Source: an uncultured Acidimicrobiales bacterium
GTDB taxonomy: Bacteria > Actinomycetota > Acidimicrobiia > Acidimicrobiales > SZUA-35
NCBI GenBank assembly: GCA_938029215.1
Contig: CALHFG010000085.1
Location: 1-55,455 of the forward strand
Direction of reading: 5' to 3'
Length of the DNA stretch: 55,455 bases
The notes under the pieces are model-generated. The model was not told the origin of the DNA. It saw nothing but the letters and a program-made list of their open reading frames with translations, and ran no database searches. Each line of letters begins with the position of its first letter. Position 1 is the first letter of the stretch. The translations under genes and the position numbers were made by a program. Of this stretch, positions 7,959 through 16,327 are shown piece after piece.

Positions 7959-9418
7959 CTCAAGACCATAACCCTCGCTACCTTGAACCGGTGACCGCCG
8001 ACGCCCCGCTCCTCGCTTTGGACGACTCGGATCTTGAACCCCTGCCTAAGTCGGTGGTGTTCGCTCTGTCGGCCGGTCAGGGAGGCATGTCGATCCTAAT
8101 CAACGTGATCGGAATCTTGCTGGTCTTCTTTTACCTTCCGCCTGAGTCTGAGGGTCTTCCAACGCTGGTGACTCGAACAGAGTTCTTTGTGGTGTTCAAT
8201 GCTGTCGCACTCATTGCGGCGGCCGGGCGCTTGCTCGACGCCGTGACCGATCCGCTGATCGCGATGTTCTCCGATCGTTCCACCCATCCCAAGGGCCGCC
8301 GGATTTCCCTGATGCGGCTCGGTATCCTTCCTGCAGTTTTGGCCACGGTGGCGCTGTTTGTGCCGCCCGTGATCGGGGAGAGCGGCTGGAACATCGTGTG
8401 GCTGATCGGCGTGCAGATCATCCTGTACATCACGCTGACCTCGTACGTGACACCGGCATTCGCGTTGCTCGCCGATCTTGGTCGCACGCCTCGAGAGCGT
8501 TTGGACCTCACGACCTGGGCCTCGGTCGCGTGGGCGTTCGGCATCGTTGTGGCCAGCATGACCACACCGATCGCTGCGGTGTTGAAGGGCGAAGACGGTT
8601 CCGGATTGTCCGCGTTGCGGTCGTGGCAAGTCGCTGTGGTGATCGTCTGTGCCATCGCCCTGTTCTTTATGGCTCTGCCGATCTTGATGATCGACGAACC
8701 CAAATGGGCCCGGTCGGAGCCATCGACGGCGTCGTTGCGGGATTCGTTGGGCGTGGTGTTTAGCAATCGGTTCTTCCGGTTCTATGTTGCGGCTGACTTT
8801 GCCTACTTCTGTGGGTTGGCAATTATTCAGACGGGCATGTTGTTCTACGTAACCGTCCTGCTCGAACTGGAAGAGACCTTGGTGGCCCCGCTGTTGGGGT
8901 TAATGGTGCTCTTGGCGCTCGTGCTGTACCCGCTGGTAAACAAACAGGCGAAGTTGCGGAGCGCGAAGCAGATGGTGATTGTGGCCTTTGTACTAACCGC
9001 CGTCATGTTCTTGGGGATCGTCTTCCTCGGTCTCTACCCGATTCCGCCGTTTGCTCAGGCAGCGATCGTCATCGCACTCTTTTCGTTGCCCTTTTCCATA
9101 CTGAGCGTGATCCCGCAGTGGATTCTGTCCGACATTGCAGAACTGTCCTCCCATACCGAGGCCGACGCGACTACCGGTATGTTCTTCGGCGCTCGAACGC
9201 TTGCCCAGAAGGTCGGTCAGACGCTGGGCATTGTCATGTTTGCGATGTTCCTAAGCTTTGGTGGCGATATCGGTGACGATCTCGGCATTCGCCTCAGCGG
9301 TGTCGGGGGTCTTACGTTGTACCTCACCGCCGCCCTCATCTTCTCCCGATACGACGAGAAGACCCTACGGCGGGAACTAGCGTCCTTCGGTACGACCACC
9401 CCGACCGATCAGCGATAG
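7916..9418 (+). CDS. GPH-type MFS transporter (sugar/cation symporter-like)
   Basis: About 500 residues with roughly 12 hydrophobic segments. After the third helix comes DRSTHPKGRRISLMRLG, matching the glycoside-pentoside-hexuronide (MelB-like) loop DRTRSRWGRRRPFIL. In the C-terminal half, the WILSDIAELSSHTEADATTGMFFGARTL segment matches the family's periplasmic-loop region. Substrate unknown. Two starts are possible: ATG 7916, overlapping the lipoprotein's 5' end by 43 bases, or GTG 7991, which avoids the overlap. Neither has a convincing ribosome binding site. Confidence 0.85.
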   Translation: MKQPIAQYEIVVSAPQDHNPRYLEPVTADAPLLALDDSDLEPLPKSVVFALSAGQGGMSILINVIGILLVFFYLPPESEGLPTLVTRTEFFVVFNAVALIAAAGRLLDAVTDPLIAMFSDRSTHPKGRRISLMRLGILPAVLATVALFVPPVIGESGWNIVWLIGVQIILYITLTSYVTPAFALLADLGRTPRERLDLTTWASVAWAFGIVVASMTTPIAAVLKGEDGSGLSALRSWQVAVVIVCAIALFFMALPILMIDEPKWARSEPSTASLRDSLGVVFSNRFFRFYVAADFAYFCGLAIIQTGMLFYVTVLLELEETLVAPLLGLMVLLALVLYPLVNKQAKLRSAKQMVIVAFVLTAVMFLGIVFLGLYPIPPFAQAAIVIALFSLPFSILSVIPQWILSDIAELSSHTEADATTGMFFGARTLAQKVGQTLGIVMFAMFLSFGGDIGDDLGIRLSGVGGLTLYLTAALIFSRYDEKTLRRELASFGTTTPTDQR

Positions 9419-9442
9419 CGCGGCACGGCCCGTTCGCCGCCA

Positions 9443-11005
9443 CTACCGCAGACCGAACGGCCCAATTGGACCACGCCGTACCGTTGGTGGTTGTGGTGCT
9501 GTTCGTACCTGCACTGGAGCCCCCGAGGAGCGTTTGGATGCGGCTCTGCAGGGGATGCTGCTGGAACATCCTGGCACCGACAAGTGATAGGTGGACCGAA
9601 ACGCCCGATCGCGTGCGGGTCCCGTCGCTCGATGAGGAGGCGGCGTGAAACGGGCCAGGCCCCTCAGGACACGATCTCGGCTGCGGTCACGAGTGAACTG
9701 TCCACCCATCCACAGCCGGCCCCTACTGTCTTCGAGAAGAGCCCAGGCTCCAGCCTGGCCATTCAGGCCGAACTCATACGGCAGCTTGTTTCCCGTTGCG
9801 ATGTCGATGCCATAGGCGGCACGTACTGGCTGTTGATCCAGTGCCCCCGGCACCGTGAGCATTTCCTTCAAGAACGCCTGATACTCGGCGTAGCTTTGAT
9901 GGCCGCTGGCGTTGTCGCTGTTACGAGACCCGATGGGGTATTCGGCAACCGAACCCCAGCAGTGGCAGCCGGCCCAGAGCGTGGTGCGTCCGACGTAAAG
10001 CACCTGGGTGTCTCCGCCGCCGTACTCATCTCCGAACCCGCGGTTGGTGGCATAGGACCGAAGCGGGCGCAGCGTCGCTGCATCAAGGATGAGCGTCTGG
10101 TGTGCCTGACCACCCAGGTACACGCGGTCACCTTGGAATTGCACATCGTGCTGCCACATCGAGTTCTGATCGCGGTGGCTGAGCACGCCCGGAGGAAGAC
10201 CCTGCGGTACATCTGCTCGTAGAGCGCCGGTTGCGGTGTCGACGACAGCGAAATTGAACGCCCGGGCATCACCGTTGATCGAGCCGAACTTTCCGGCGAG
10301 GTACACACGATCCCGCGCGGTATCGACCGCCAAGGCGAAGACGTTTACGCCACCATCGGTTGGCGTGACCGTGTCAATTCCTGTCGTTGGCCGCCAATCC
10401 GGGTCCAGCGCTCCGGTGCGTGTGTTGATGCGGGCGAGGTTTTCGAGAGCAACGGTTGACGAGCGGGTGAACCGCCCGCCGAGGTAGGTCTGACCACCAA
10501 CGATTTCGAGGTCGAAGATGACCGGCTCACCCCAGGAGTGGCCGAGATCGGTTTCAAACCCGGCGACGTCGGCACCGCTAGTGGCATCGACCGCCTGGAT
10601 GCCGCCGGGGATTTCTCCGCCGGCGAGGATCGTGCCGTCCTCGGTGATGTCGATCGCATACACCGGGCCGCGCATCGCGGGCTGGAAGGACCGGATCCAT
10701 TCGCCGGTGTCGAGGTCGAACGCCGCCAAGTAGGGACGGGAGAACTTGACGCCGGTGGGGGAGTAGACGTTGAGGAACTTGCCGGCCACAAAGATGCGAC
10801 CGTCGTATTCCTCAATGTCCCACACGAGCGCTCGCAGCCTGGCGGTGTGGTCGACGTTGAGCTCGGCATCCCCCACATCCCAAATGAGGTCGGTGTCGGT
10901 GGAGATGCCTTCTTGAGAAGCGGCCGGTCTCGTTGGAACGAGCAGCGATGCAACCAAAAGAACGATTACGAGGAGCCCTGAACGTTTTGAGCGGTGTAAG
11001 GCCAC
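9443..11005 (-). CDS. Secreted beta-propeller repeat protein with anomalous C-terminus
   Basis: A 520-residue protein with an N-terminal signal peptide (hydrophobic 11-25, cleavage near AAS-QE). Residues 40-450 are repeats of the type DGRIFVAGKF, DGTILAGGEI, GGQTYLGGRF, RDRVYLAGKF and GDRVYLGGQA. These are blades like those of delta-60/PQQ-type propellers in secreted actinobacterial proteins. The last ~70 residues (after GLARFTPPP) switch abruptly to Arg/Ser/Pro-rich sequence with no blade pattern. That suggests a frameshift or a decayed 3' end, although no other frame gives an obvious continuation. Function unknown; it probably acts outside the cell. Confidence 0.75.
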   Translation of the reverse strand: MALHRSKRSGLLVIVLLVASLLVPTRPAASQEGISTDTDLIWDVGDAELNVDHTARLRALVWDIEEYDGRIFVAGKFLNVYSPTGVKFSRPYLAAFDLDTGEWIRSFQPAMRGPVYAIDITEDGTILAGGEIPGGIQAVDATSGADVAGFETDLGHSWGEPVIFDLEIVGGQTYLGGRFTRSSTVALENLARINTRTGALDPDWRPTTGIDTVTPTDGGVNVFALAVDTARDRVYLAGKFGSINGDARAFNFAVVDTATGALRADVPQGLPPGVLSHRDQNSMWQHDVQFQGDRVYLGGQAHQTLILDAATLRPLRSYATNRGFGDEYGGGDTQVLYVGRTTLWAGCHCWGSVAEYPIGSRNSDNASGHQSYAEYQAFLKEMLTVPGALDQQPVRAAYGIDIATGNKLPYEFGLNGQAGAWALLEDSRGRLWMGGQFTRDRSRDRVLRGLARFTPPPHRATGPARDRAFRSTYHLSVPGCSSSIPCRAASKRSSGAPVQVRTAPQPPTVRRGPIGPFGLR

Positions 11006-11095
11006 GGAGAGATGCTAAGCGGTTGATTGCATTAAGTTGCCAATCCGTCTCCGATGATGTTGTTTTTGCAGGTGGGATCTGTGACGAAATTCGGT

Positions 11096-11123
11096 TTCTG
11101 ACCGGCGCAGAGGCCGCTATCCT
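11096..11123 (+). promoter_or_regulatory. Candidate tRNA promoter
   Basis: TTCTGA (11096-11101) and TATCCT (11118-11123) are separated by 16 bases and end 14 bases before tRNA-Gln. This is a plausible sigma-70-type -35/-10 pair for the two tRNA genes. The -35 match is weak. Confidence 0.35.
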
Positions 11124-11137
11124 CAGAGGTCCACCGA

Positions 11138-11209
11138 TCGGAGGTGGTGTAATTGGCAACACAACTGGTTCTGATCCAGTTATTAGGGGTTCAAGTCCTC
11201 TCCTCCGAA
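11138..11209 (+). tRNA. tRNA-Gln (anticodon CTG)
   Basis: The full cloverleaf can be folded by eye. The acceptor stem TCGGAGG pairs with CCTCCGA (11202-11208). The anticodon stem ACTGG/CCAGT encloses the loop TTCTGAT, giving anticodon CUG. The T-arm is GGGGTTCAAGTCCTC-like. Discriminator A is followed by an encoded CCA (11210-11212). Confidence 0.95.
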
Positions 11210-11241
11210 CCACAGTTGAGGTTTCCCCTCAGCTGAGTCCT

Positions 11242-11314
11242 GCCCCGTTCGTCTAGCGGCCTAGGACGCTGGCTTCTCATGCCAGTAGCACGGGTTCAAA
11301 TCCCGTACGGGGTG
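11242..11314 (+). tRNA. tRNA-Glu (anticodon CTC)
   Basis: The acceptor stem GCCCCGT pairs with ACGGGGT (11307-11313; one G-U pair). The anticodon stem CTGGC/GCCAG encloses TTCTCAT, giving anticodon CUC. The T-loop GTTCAAATC is present. Discriminator is G, and the following CAA means CCA is added post-transcriptionally. It follows tRNA-Gln by about 30 bases, so one transcript is likely. Confidence 0.95.
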
Positions 11315-11392
11315 CAACGCAAGTACAAGCCCGGGATTGCGAAAGCGGTCCCGGGTTCTGTTGTTTTGTCATGGCGGTCTAGGTTTCTGTGT

Positions 11393-13045
11393 ATGACATC
11401 CGGGCGAACCGACCTGTACAGCGCGTTGTTGCGCGGCGCCATCGTTGGCGATGAGCCGGTGGAGTGCGCACAGCAAATGCTGCAAGTTCTCATGGACTCG
11501 TTGGCCTCTGCGGTGTTCTGGAAAGACACCGACTCGCGATATCTGGGATGCAATCAAGCCTTTGCTGACTACGCAGGCGTGCCTGTCGCGGACCTGGTTG
11601 GTCTCAGCGATGACGACATGCCGTGGGCTGGCCACGGTGCCGGGTACACCGACTGGGATCGGAAGGTCTTTTCTACCGGCCAGTCGTTCTTCAATATCGA
11701 TGAAGAATTGCTGACCGTCGACGGGGTCGAACGCCGGATCGAGACCAACAAGGTCCCCCTTCTAGACCCGTCCGGTCAGGTGATTGGACTGCTGGGAAGT
11801 ATCCACGATGTGACCGAACGCCGGGCTGCCGAGAACGAACTTCAGTCGACGTTGCGAGACCTCGATGAGCGGGTCATCGCCCGGACGGCTGAGCTCGCAC
11901 AATCGAACGCCAGCTTGCGGCGGGAGGTGAAAAAGCGGGTCGGACTCCAGATGCAGGAACGTCGCCTGCGGGAACACGCCGACTTGCGCCGCGACCTCAT
12001 CGCTGGGCTGGCGACAGCCACGACCCTCGAAACCGTGGTGGGTCGGCTGACGGTGGGCCTGCGGGAGATGTTCGCCTGCGACCTGGTTGCCATCGTCCTC
12101 TGTGGTGATGATGGCATCCTGCTGCCGTCTGATATTGTCGCCGATCCCACCTACGAGGTGCTGCAGAACAGCCTGAGTCGCCAGCAGCTCGCGGAGCTCG
12201 TAGCACAAGCGTCTGAGGGATCACCTCGTCGCGGTCGATTCATCGATCCTCCGGCCTTCTCCTTTGGCAGTGCCGCATCGGGACTAACCGCCGAGATGCG
12301 GGCGGCCGGGGCAACGATCGGGTTCGTCTCTCTCGAGTCACGCGTGCCGGGGTTTTTCGACCGCGAGGTCGCAGATCAGTTTCGCCAGGTTGTTCAGCAT
12401 GCCTCCGCAGTCGCGTCAAACATCCGAATGACAAACCTTGCGGCGCAGCTGGCTGCTGAGGCCGAACGCGAGAAGATGACGAGGGGTCTGCATGACTCGG
12501 TCATTCAGTCCTTGGCCGCGGCGGCGCTCAACGTCGAGGCCAGCCTCGGCCACCTCACGGCAACCGACCCCGGGCGTGCCGCCGCCGAGCGTGCCCTCGA
12601 CATGATTTGGGCAAGCCACAGCGAGGTCCGGGCGCTGATGGACAACTCTCAAGGATCGATCGGGCACAAGCTCAACCTGGCTCAGGTGATTGAGGAATTT
12701 CAACTCCGACCGAACGTGGCCATAGGCCAACTGAAGCTGGTCACCGAAATCGAACCTCTGGACGTCTCGTCCGAGGTCTTGGAATGCTTGTGCTTCATCG
12801 GCCGTGAGGCGCTTGTTAACGCCGATCGCCATGCCGAAGCCAGCGAGGTGCGTCTGACGGTGACGGCTGGCTCGGAAACGGTGCTTGTTATCGAGGACAA
12901 CGGCAAAGGCTTCGATCCACAGCAGGTGTCCGCGGGACATCTCGGATTGCGGATCATGGCAGCCCGTTCAGAAGAACTGGGACTCGATCTCCATATCGAC
13001 GCCGCCGTCGGCCGCGGCACAAAGGTGACCGTCCGAACTCCCTGA
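11393..13045 (+). CDS. PAS-GAF sensor histidine kinase, NarL-partner (HisKA_3) type
   Basis: A soluble 550-residue kinase. A PAS domain (about 30-145: VFWKDTDSRYLGCNQAFADYAG ... GSIHDVTERR) is followed by a coiled coil (145-200), a GAF-like domain (205-355) and a HisKA_3 dimerisation domain. The phosphoacceptor is H367 in REKMTRGLHDSVIQSLA. The HATPase has an N-box (REALVNADRHAEAS near 471) and a G-box (VIEDNGKGFDP near 499). There are no membrane helices, so it should sense a cytoplasmic signal. The ATG at 11393 is chosen because the longer frame runs back into tRNA-Glu. No response regulator is adjacent, so it is an orphan kinase. Confidence 0.9.
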   Translation: MTSGRTDLYSALLRGAIVGDEPVECAQQMLQVLMDSLASAVFWKDTDSRYLGCNQAFADYAGVPVADLVGLSDDDMPWAGHGAGYTDWDRKVFSTGQSFFNIDEELLTVDGVERRIETNKVPLLDPSGQVIGLLGSIHDVTERRAAENELQSTLRDLDERVIARTAELAQSNASLRREVKKRVGLQMQERRLREHADLRRDLIAGLATATTLETVVGRLTVGLREMFACDLVAIVLCGDDGILLPSDIVADPTYEVLQNSLSRQQLAELVAQASEGSPRRGRFIDPPAFSFGSAASGLTAEMRAAGATIGFVSLESRVPGFFDREVADQFRQVVQHASAVASNIRMTNLAAQLAAEAEREKMTRGLHDSVIQSLAAAALNVEASLGHLTATDPGRAAAERALDMIWASHSEVRALMDNSQGSIGHKLNLAQVIEEFQLRPNVAIGQLKLVTEIEPLDVSSEVLECLCFIGREALVNADRHAEASEVRLTVTAGSETVLVIEDNGKGFDPQQVSAGHLGLRIMAARSEELGLDLHIDAAVGRGTKVTVRTP

Positions 13046-13060
13046 CTCGCCAGCTAGAAG

Positions 13061-13879
13061 CTACGCGAGCTGAGCGTCGATCCAGTCGGTGAGCTCGGCG
13101 AGGACGTCCATCTTCTCGTACTCGTTGAAACACTCGTGTCGGAGACCTTCCCAGGTTCGGTAGGTGACATTGGGAAGCTCGGCCAACGGTTGGGAGAAGT
13201 GCTGTGGCACCAATTCGTCAGCCGATCCGTGGAGCACATAGGTGGGAATCTTGATCTTGGCGATGTTGGTGGCGGCCTTTGGCATCGCATCGAAGATGGC
13301 TCGGCCGAGGCCAGCCGTCGATCCCGCAACCCCTAGCGGGTCGTTCTCGTAGGCGTTTGCGACCTCTGGATCATGGGAGAGGATGGAGCCGTCTATCTTC
13401 GAGGGGATGAAGAGTTTAGGGAGAAGTCGTCCGATGATGGGAGCTGCAATGCGCTGCCATGCAGGGACGACGGCCCCTAGTGCTGGCGAGCTGAGAATGC
13501 CGAGATCAGGTTGAGGGCGGCCGCTCTCCAGATAGCTCGTGACGACCAGTCCACCAAGGGAATGGCCCAGCAACACCACCGGTATGCCCAAGGAGCGCCG
13601 TTCGGTCATCAAAGCCTCGACGTCGTCCAGGAAGTCATCGAAGCTCTCGACAAAGGCCTTTGGTTTTTCCGATTGGCCAAAACCGCGCTGATCGAACGCC
13701 AGCACGTCGTAGCCCTTCGACTCCAGAAAGTCTCCGACGTGGATGTACCGGCCGCTGTGCTCGCCGATTCCGTGGACGATCAGTACGGCCGCCTTGGCCC
13801 CGTCCACCGCCCAACGGCGTCGAAGTTGTGTTCCGCCTCGGGAACTCTCACCAAAGAACTCGTCCATAGCCACGGTCAT
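13061..13879 (-). CDS. Alpha/beta hydrolase, monoacylglycerol-lipase-like
   Basis: A 272-residue cytoplasmic hydrolase. The oxyanion region is VLIVHGIGEHSGRY (31-45), the DQRGFGQS motif (63-70) is present, and the nucleophile elbow GHSLGG (105-110) gives Ser107. The acid is the Asp in HGSADELVP, and the His is in GLRHECFNE near the C-terminus. The HGIGEHSGRY form with DQRGFG is typical of lysophospholipase/monoacylglycerol lipase relatives (Hydrolase_4). The gene converges on the histidine kinase and is divergent from the crcB pair. The natural substrate is a guess. Confidence 0.88.
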   Translation of the reverse strand: MTVAMDEFFGESSRGGTQLRRRWAVDGAKAAVLIVHGIGEHSGRYIHVGDFLESKGYDVLAFDQRGFGQSEKPKAFVESFDDFLDDVEALMTERRSLGIPVVLLGHSLGGLVVTSYLESGRPQPDLGILSSPALGAVVPAWQRIAAPIIGRLLPKLFIPSKIDGSILSHDPEVANAYENDPLGVAGSTAGLGRAIFDAMPKAATNIAKIKIPTYVLHGSADELVPQHFSQPLAELPNVTYRTWEGLRHECFNEYEKMDVLAELTDWIDAQLA

Positions 13880-13908
13880 AAAGGTTACCGATTGGTCAAG
13901 TCATCCCG

Positions 13909-14265
13909 ATGAACGCCCGCATGATCGTCGCTGTCGCGTTGGGTGGAGCTGTCGGAGCTTTGGTTCGTGCCGGAGTCACAAACCATCTCGTGACGTCACG
14001 TTCTGTTGGATTACTCATCCTGAACGTGGCAGGGTCGTTCGTACTGGGCCTGCTGGTGATCCGTCTCGTGCACGCTCCGACCCTTCTGGCCGCAACGGGA
14101 ACCGGGTTCTGTGGTGCGGTCACCTCTATGTCCACCTTTGCCGTGGACGTCGCTCAACGGCTGCAAGACGGCCAAGCTGCGTCAGCGCTCGGGTTGGCGT
14201 GTCTGACCGTGGCGGGTGCGCTCGCCGGCGCTGCAGTCGGTCTGCGGTTAGGCGAGCCCAGATGA
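13909..14265 (+). CDS. crcB: Fluoride channel subunit Fluc/CrcB, first copy
   Basis: A 118-residue, four-helix membrane protein. It has the family's GGAVGALVRAGVTNHL N-terminus, LILNVAGSFVLGLL (second helix, with the conserved Asn) and GFCGAVTSMSTFAVD (helix-3 break with the Phe/Thr/Ser track). Fluc exports toxic fluoride as a dual-topology dimer. The next gene overlaps by ATGA and is a second family member, so a heterodimer of two oppositely inserted subunits is likely. The 29-base upstream gap is too small for a separate fluoride riboswitch, and none is seen. Confidence 0.92.
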   Translation: MNARMIVAVALGGAVGALVRAGVTNHLVTSRSVGLLILNVAGSFVLGLLVIRLVHAPTLLAATGTGFCGAVTSMSTFAVDVAQRLQDGQAASALGLACLTVAGALAGAAVGLRLGEPR

Positions 14266-14582
14266 TGGCCGTGGTACTTATCTCCGTCGGCGGTGCGATC
14301 GGTGCTGTTCTGCGTCTTGTAATGTGTCACGGCGACGGACGGGTGCCGTGGCGAATGATGGCGGCGAATGTGCTTGCCTCGGCTGCAGCGGCCGCGTTCG
14401 CCGATCTCGATGACGGCTGGCGCTGGGCGGTCAACGTCGGGGTGTTGGGTGCTCTTTCCACCTGGTCTTCGCTCGCCGTTTCGGCAGCTCAACTCGCTCG
14501 CGCCGATGAGAAGTTGACCGCAGCCGCCGTCCTGCTCGGGACGGTTGCTGCATCGGTGTGTGCCGCAGCGTTGTTGCTTTAG
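14262..14582 (+). CDS. crcB: Fluoride channel subunit Fluc/CrcB, second copy
   Basis: A 106-residue four-helix protein, shorter than most Fluc subunits. GGAIGAVLRLVM, MAANVLASAAAAAFADL and GVLGALSTWSSLAVSAAQL line up with the three signature regions of the first copy. The ATG overlaps the first copy's stop (ATGA), giving translational coupling and a 1:1 ratio. The first copy's FCGAVTSMSTF becomes VLGALSTWSSL here, so the Phe-box residues differ and the two subunits are probably not interchangeable. Its 3' end overlaps the convergent membrane-protein gene by 4 bases. Confidence 0.88.
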   Translation: MMAVVLISVGGAIGAVLRLVMCHGDGRVPWRMMAANVLASAAAAAFADLDDGWRWAVNVGVLGALSTWSSLAVSAAQLARADEKLTAAAVLLGTVAASVCAAALLL

Positions 14583-15427
14583 CCCCGGGAGCCGACATAG
14601 GCGGGTCGACCGACGAGTCGGGAACCCCGGCGACGTGAGCCCTCGCCCCAGAACCAACTTCCGACCAGTAGCGCGACCCCAGCTGCGGCGAGGATCGTGG
14701 CCGGTCGGATCATTTCGCCAAAAAGAATGGTTGCAATGGCTCCGGCAACGACTCCCTGCCGCGGAGCGAGCATGCTGATAAGGCGGGGCATCACGAGAGC
14801 GATCACAAGCCACACCGCGGCGGTGCCGAAGGCCCAGTTGGACACCCGACGCAAGATCATTCCTCGGTCGCGAGCGGCCAGGAGCGCAGTCACCGCGCCG
14901 CCTGCTGCGACCAAGGCCGCGATCATGCTGGCAGATTCGATGGCCACCCGTATCTTGCCGAGGAAGGAGAGTCCGGCTGTCGGTAGCTCCACCTGCATCG
15001 CCGGCGCCTGAGGGACCAAGGCATCGAGTTCGGGACGCTCCGCTACTAGGGCGTTGCGGGCCGCGGTACCGACCGCGGTGGCGTGAAGCACGGTGTTGGT
15101 TTCCTCGCCGCGCAAGGCCTTCTGATGCACTTCGACCAGGCCGTCACGAACGAGCAGCTGAATGGCCGGATCATCCAGTGCGCGGTCTGCAACCTGCAAA
15201 ATAACCTGCCGTGGAAGGGCGACACCTTCTGGTAGTTGCTCTTCAATTCGATTGGCCAGTGTGGAGACCAACGCCGCACGAAGTTCGGGATTCTCAAACA
15301 TCTGGTCGGCCAATTCTTCGGAGCGGCCGGGGTCTAGTGCGGTACGTGTCAGCACGAATCCTGACCATGCCATCGAGGCGAGAACCAGCGACAGGCCAAG
15401 AAGAAGTGCAGAGAGGCTACGGCGCAT
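14579..15427 (-). CDS. Conserved actinobacterial membrane protein
   Basis: A 282-residue protein. An N-terminal hydrophobic anchor (5-28) is followed by a polar extracytoplasmic region (30-155) containing LADQMFENPELRAALVSTLANRIEEQLP and a DDPAIQLLVRDGLVEVHQKAL motif. Three further membrane helices follow at about 168-188, 198-216 and 240-262, and the tail is basic (GSRRRGSRLVGRP). The two-part architecture is common in uncharacterised actinobacterial envelope proteins. It is divergent from the TauE-like gene. No function can be assigned. Confidence 0.75.
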   Translation of the reverse strand: MRRSLSALLLGLSLVLASMAWSGFVLTRTALDPGRSEELADQMFENPELRAALVSTLANRIEEQLPEGVALPRQVILQVADRALDDPAIQLLVRDGLVEVHQKALRGEETNTVLHATAVGTAARNALVAERPELDALVPQAPAMQVELPTAGLSFLGKIRVAIESASMIAALVAAGGAVTALLAARDRGMILRRVSNWAFGTAAVWLVIALVMPRLISMLAPRQGVVAGAIATILFGEMIRPATILAAAGVALLVGSWFWGEGSRRRGSRLVGRPAYVGSRG

Positions 15428-15490
15428 CTAACAAGCTTCCCATGTGTAAGTCCACGATTGGTGGCGCATACAACTACTGTCGGCCAGACC

Positions 15491-16237
15491 ATGTCCTTCG
15501 GTAGCGCACTGCTGATTTTCGTCGGTGGCCTTTTTGCGGGCTTCGTCAATGCCCTGGCCGGTGGAGGATCGTTGCTTACGGTTCCACTGCTGGGATTGGC
15601 TGGCGTTGAGGGTCTTGTAGCCAACGGCACCAATCGGGTATCGGTCTTGCTGGCAACCGGAACAACCGGCATTGGCTTTGCCCGGGGTGGATACGCCGAT
15701 TGGTCGAAGATCTCAAAGATCGTCGGTCCCGCTGTTGCTGGTGGCCTGGTCGGTGCGCTCGTGGTCTCCAATCTGAACGATCAGATCTTCGAAAGAGCGT
15801 TCGGCATCGTGATGATTCCCCTGCTGGTGCTGTCGCTCAAACCGCCCAAGAGCGACGCCGTCAAGAAACCCTGGCCGCTCGCAGCCACCATTGTGGTGTT
15901 CTTTTTCGTTGGCATCTACGCCGGTGCCATCCAGGCAGGAACCGGACTGATCTTGCTGCTGATTCTCAACCGCGCCGGAAACGACCTGGTCACGGGTAAC
16001 GCGATCAAGAATTTCGTGATCTGCGCAGTGTCGATCATCGCTCTTGGCATCTTTATCTATCAAGATCAGGTTCGGTGGATCCCGGCACTGATCCTCAGTG
16101 CTGGCTCGATGACCGGTGGTTATATCGGCGCAAACAGCGCAGTGAAGGGTGGCGAGAAGGTGGTGAAACCGGTGCTGGTGGTGTCGGTGCTGCTGCTTGC
16201 TGGCCGCATGCTGGGGCTCTACGAATTGGACTTCTAG
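15491..16237 (+). CDS. TauE/SafE-family anion exporter-like membrane protein
   Basis: About 248 residues with seven or eight hydrophobic segments. The family's repeated signature is visible as FAGFVNALAGGGSLLTVPLL near the N-terminus, with the second-half counterpart GIYAGAIQAGTGLILLLIL. The family exports sulfite, sulfoacetate or related anions; the substrate here is unknown. The ATG at 15491 is preferred over the upstream TTG at 15458, which would only add a polar stub. Confidence 0.88.
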   Translation: MSFGSALLIFVGGLFAGFVNALAGGGSLLTVPLLGLAGVEGLVANGTNRVSVLLATGTTGIGFARGGYADWSKISKIVGPAVAGGLVGALVVSNLNDQIFERAFGIVMIPLLVLSLKPPKSDAVKKPWPLAATIVVFFFVGIYAGAIQAGTGLILLLILNRAGNDLVTGNAIKNFVICAVSIIALGIFIYQDQVRWIPALILSAGSMTGGYIGANSAVKGGEKVVKPVLVVSVLLLAGRMLGLYELDF

Positions 16238-16327
16238 GGTTCGTTCGCCATCGGTGGGCTCACCTGGAACGCCGCTCGCCAAGCTGGACTCGGCGTGCGG
16301 CGGAAAGAGAGCGGTAGAATATGTTCT

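Noticed and set aside
8096..8766. Minus-strand open frames opposite the transporter
   Set aside because: Their Arg/His/Gln-rich composition is typical of antisense reading of a hydrophobic gene.
11216..11231. Short inverted repeat TGAGG/CCTCA between the two tRNA genes
   Set aside because: Only a 5-bp stem without a U-tract; more likely part of the spacer than a terminator.
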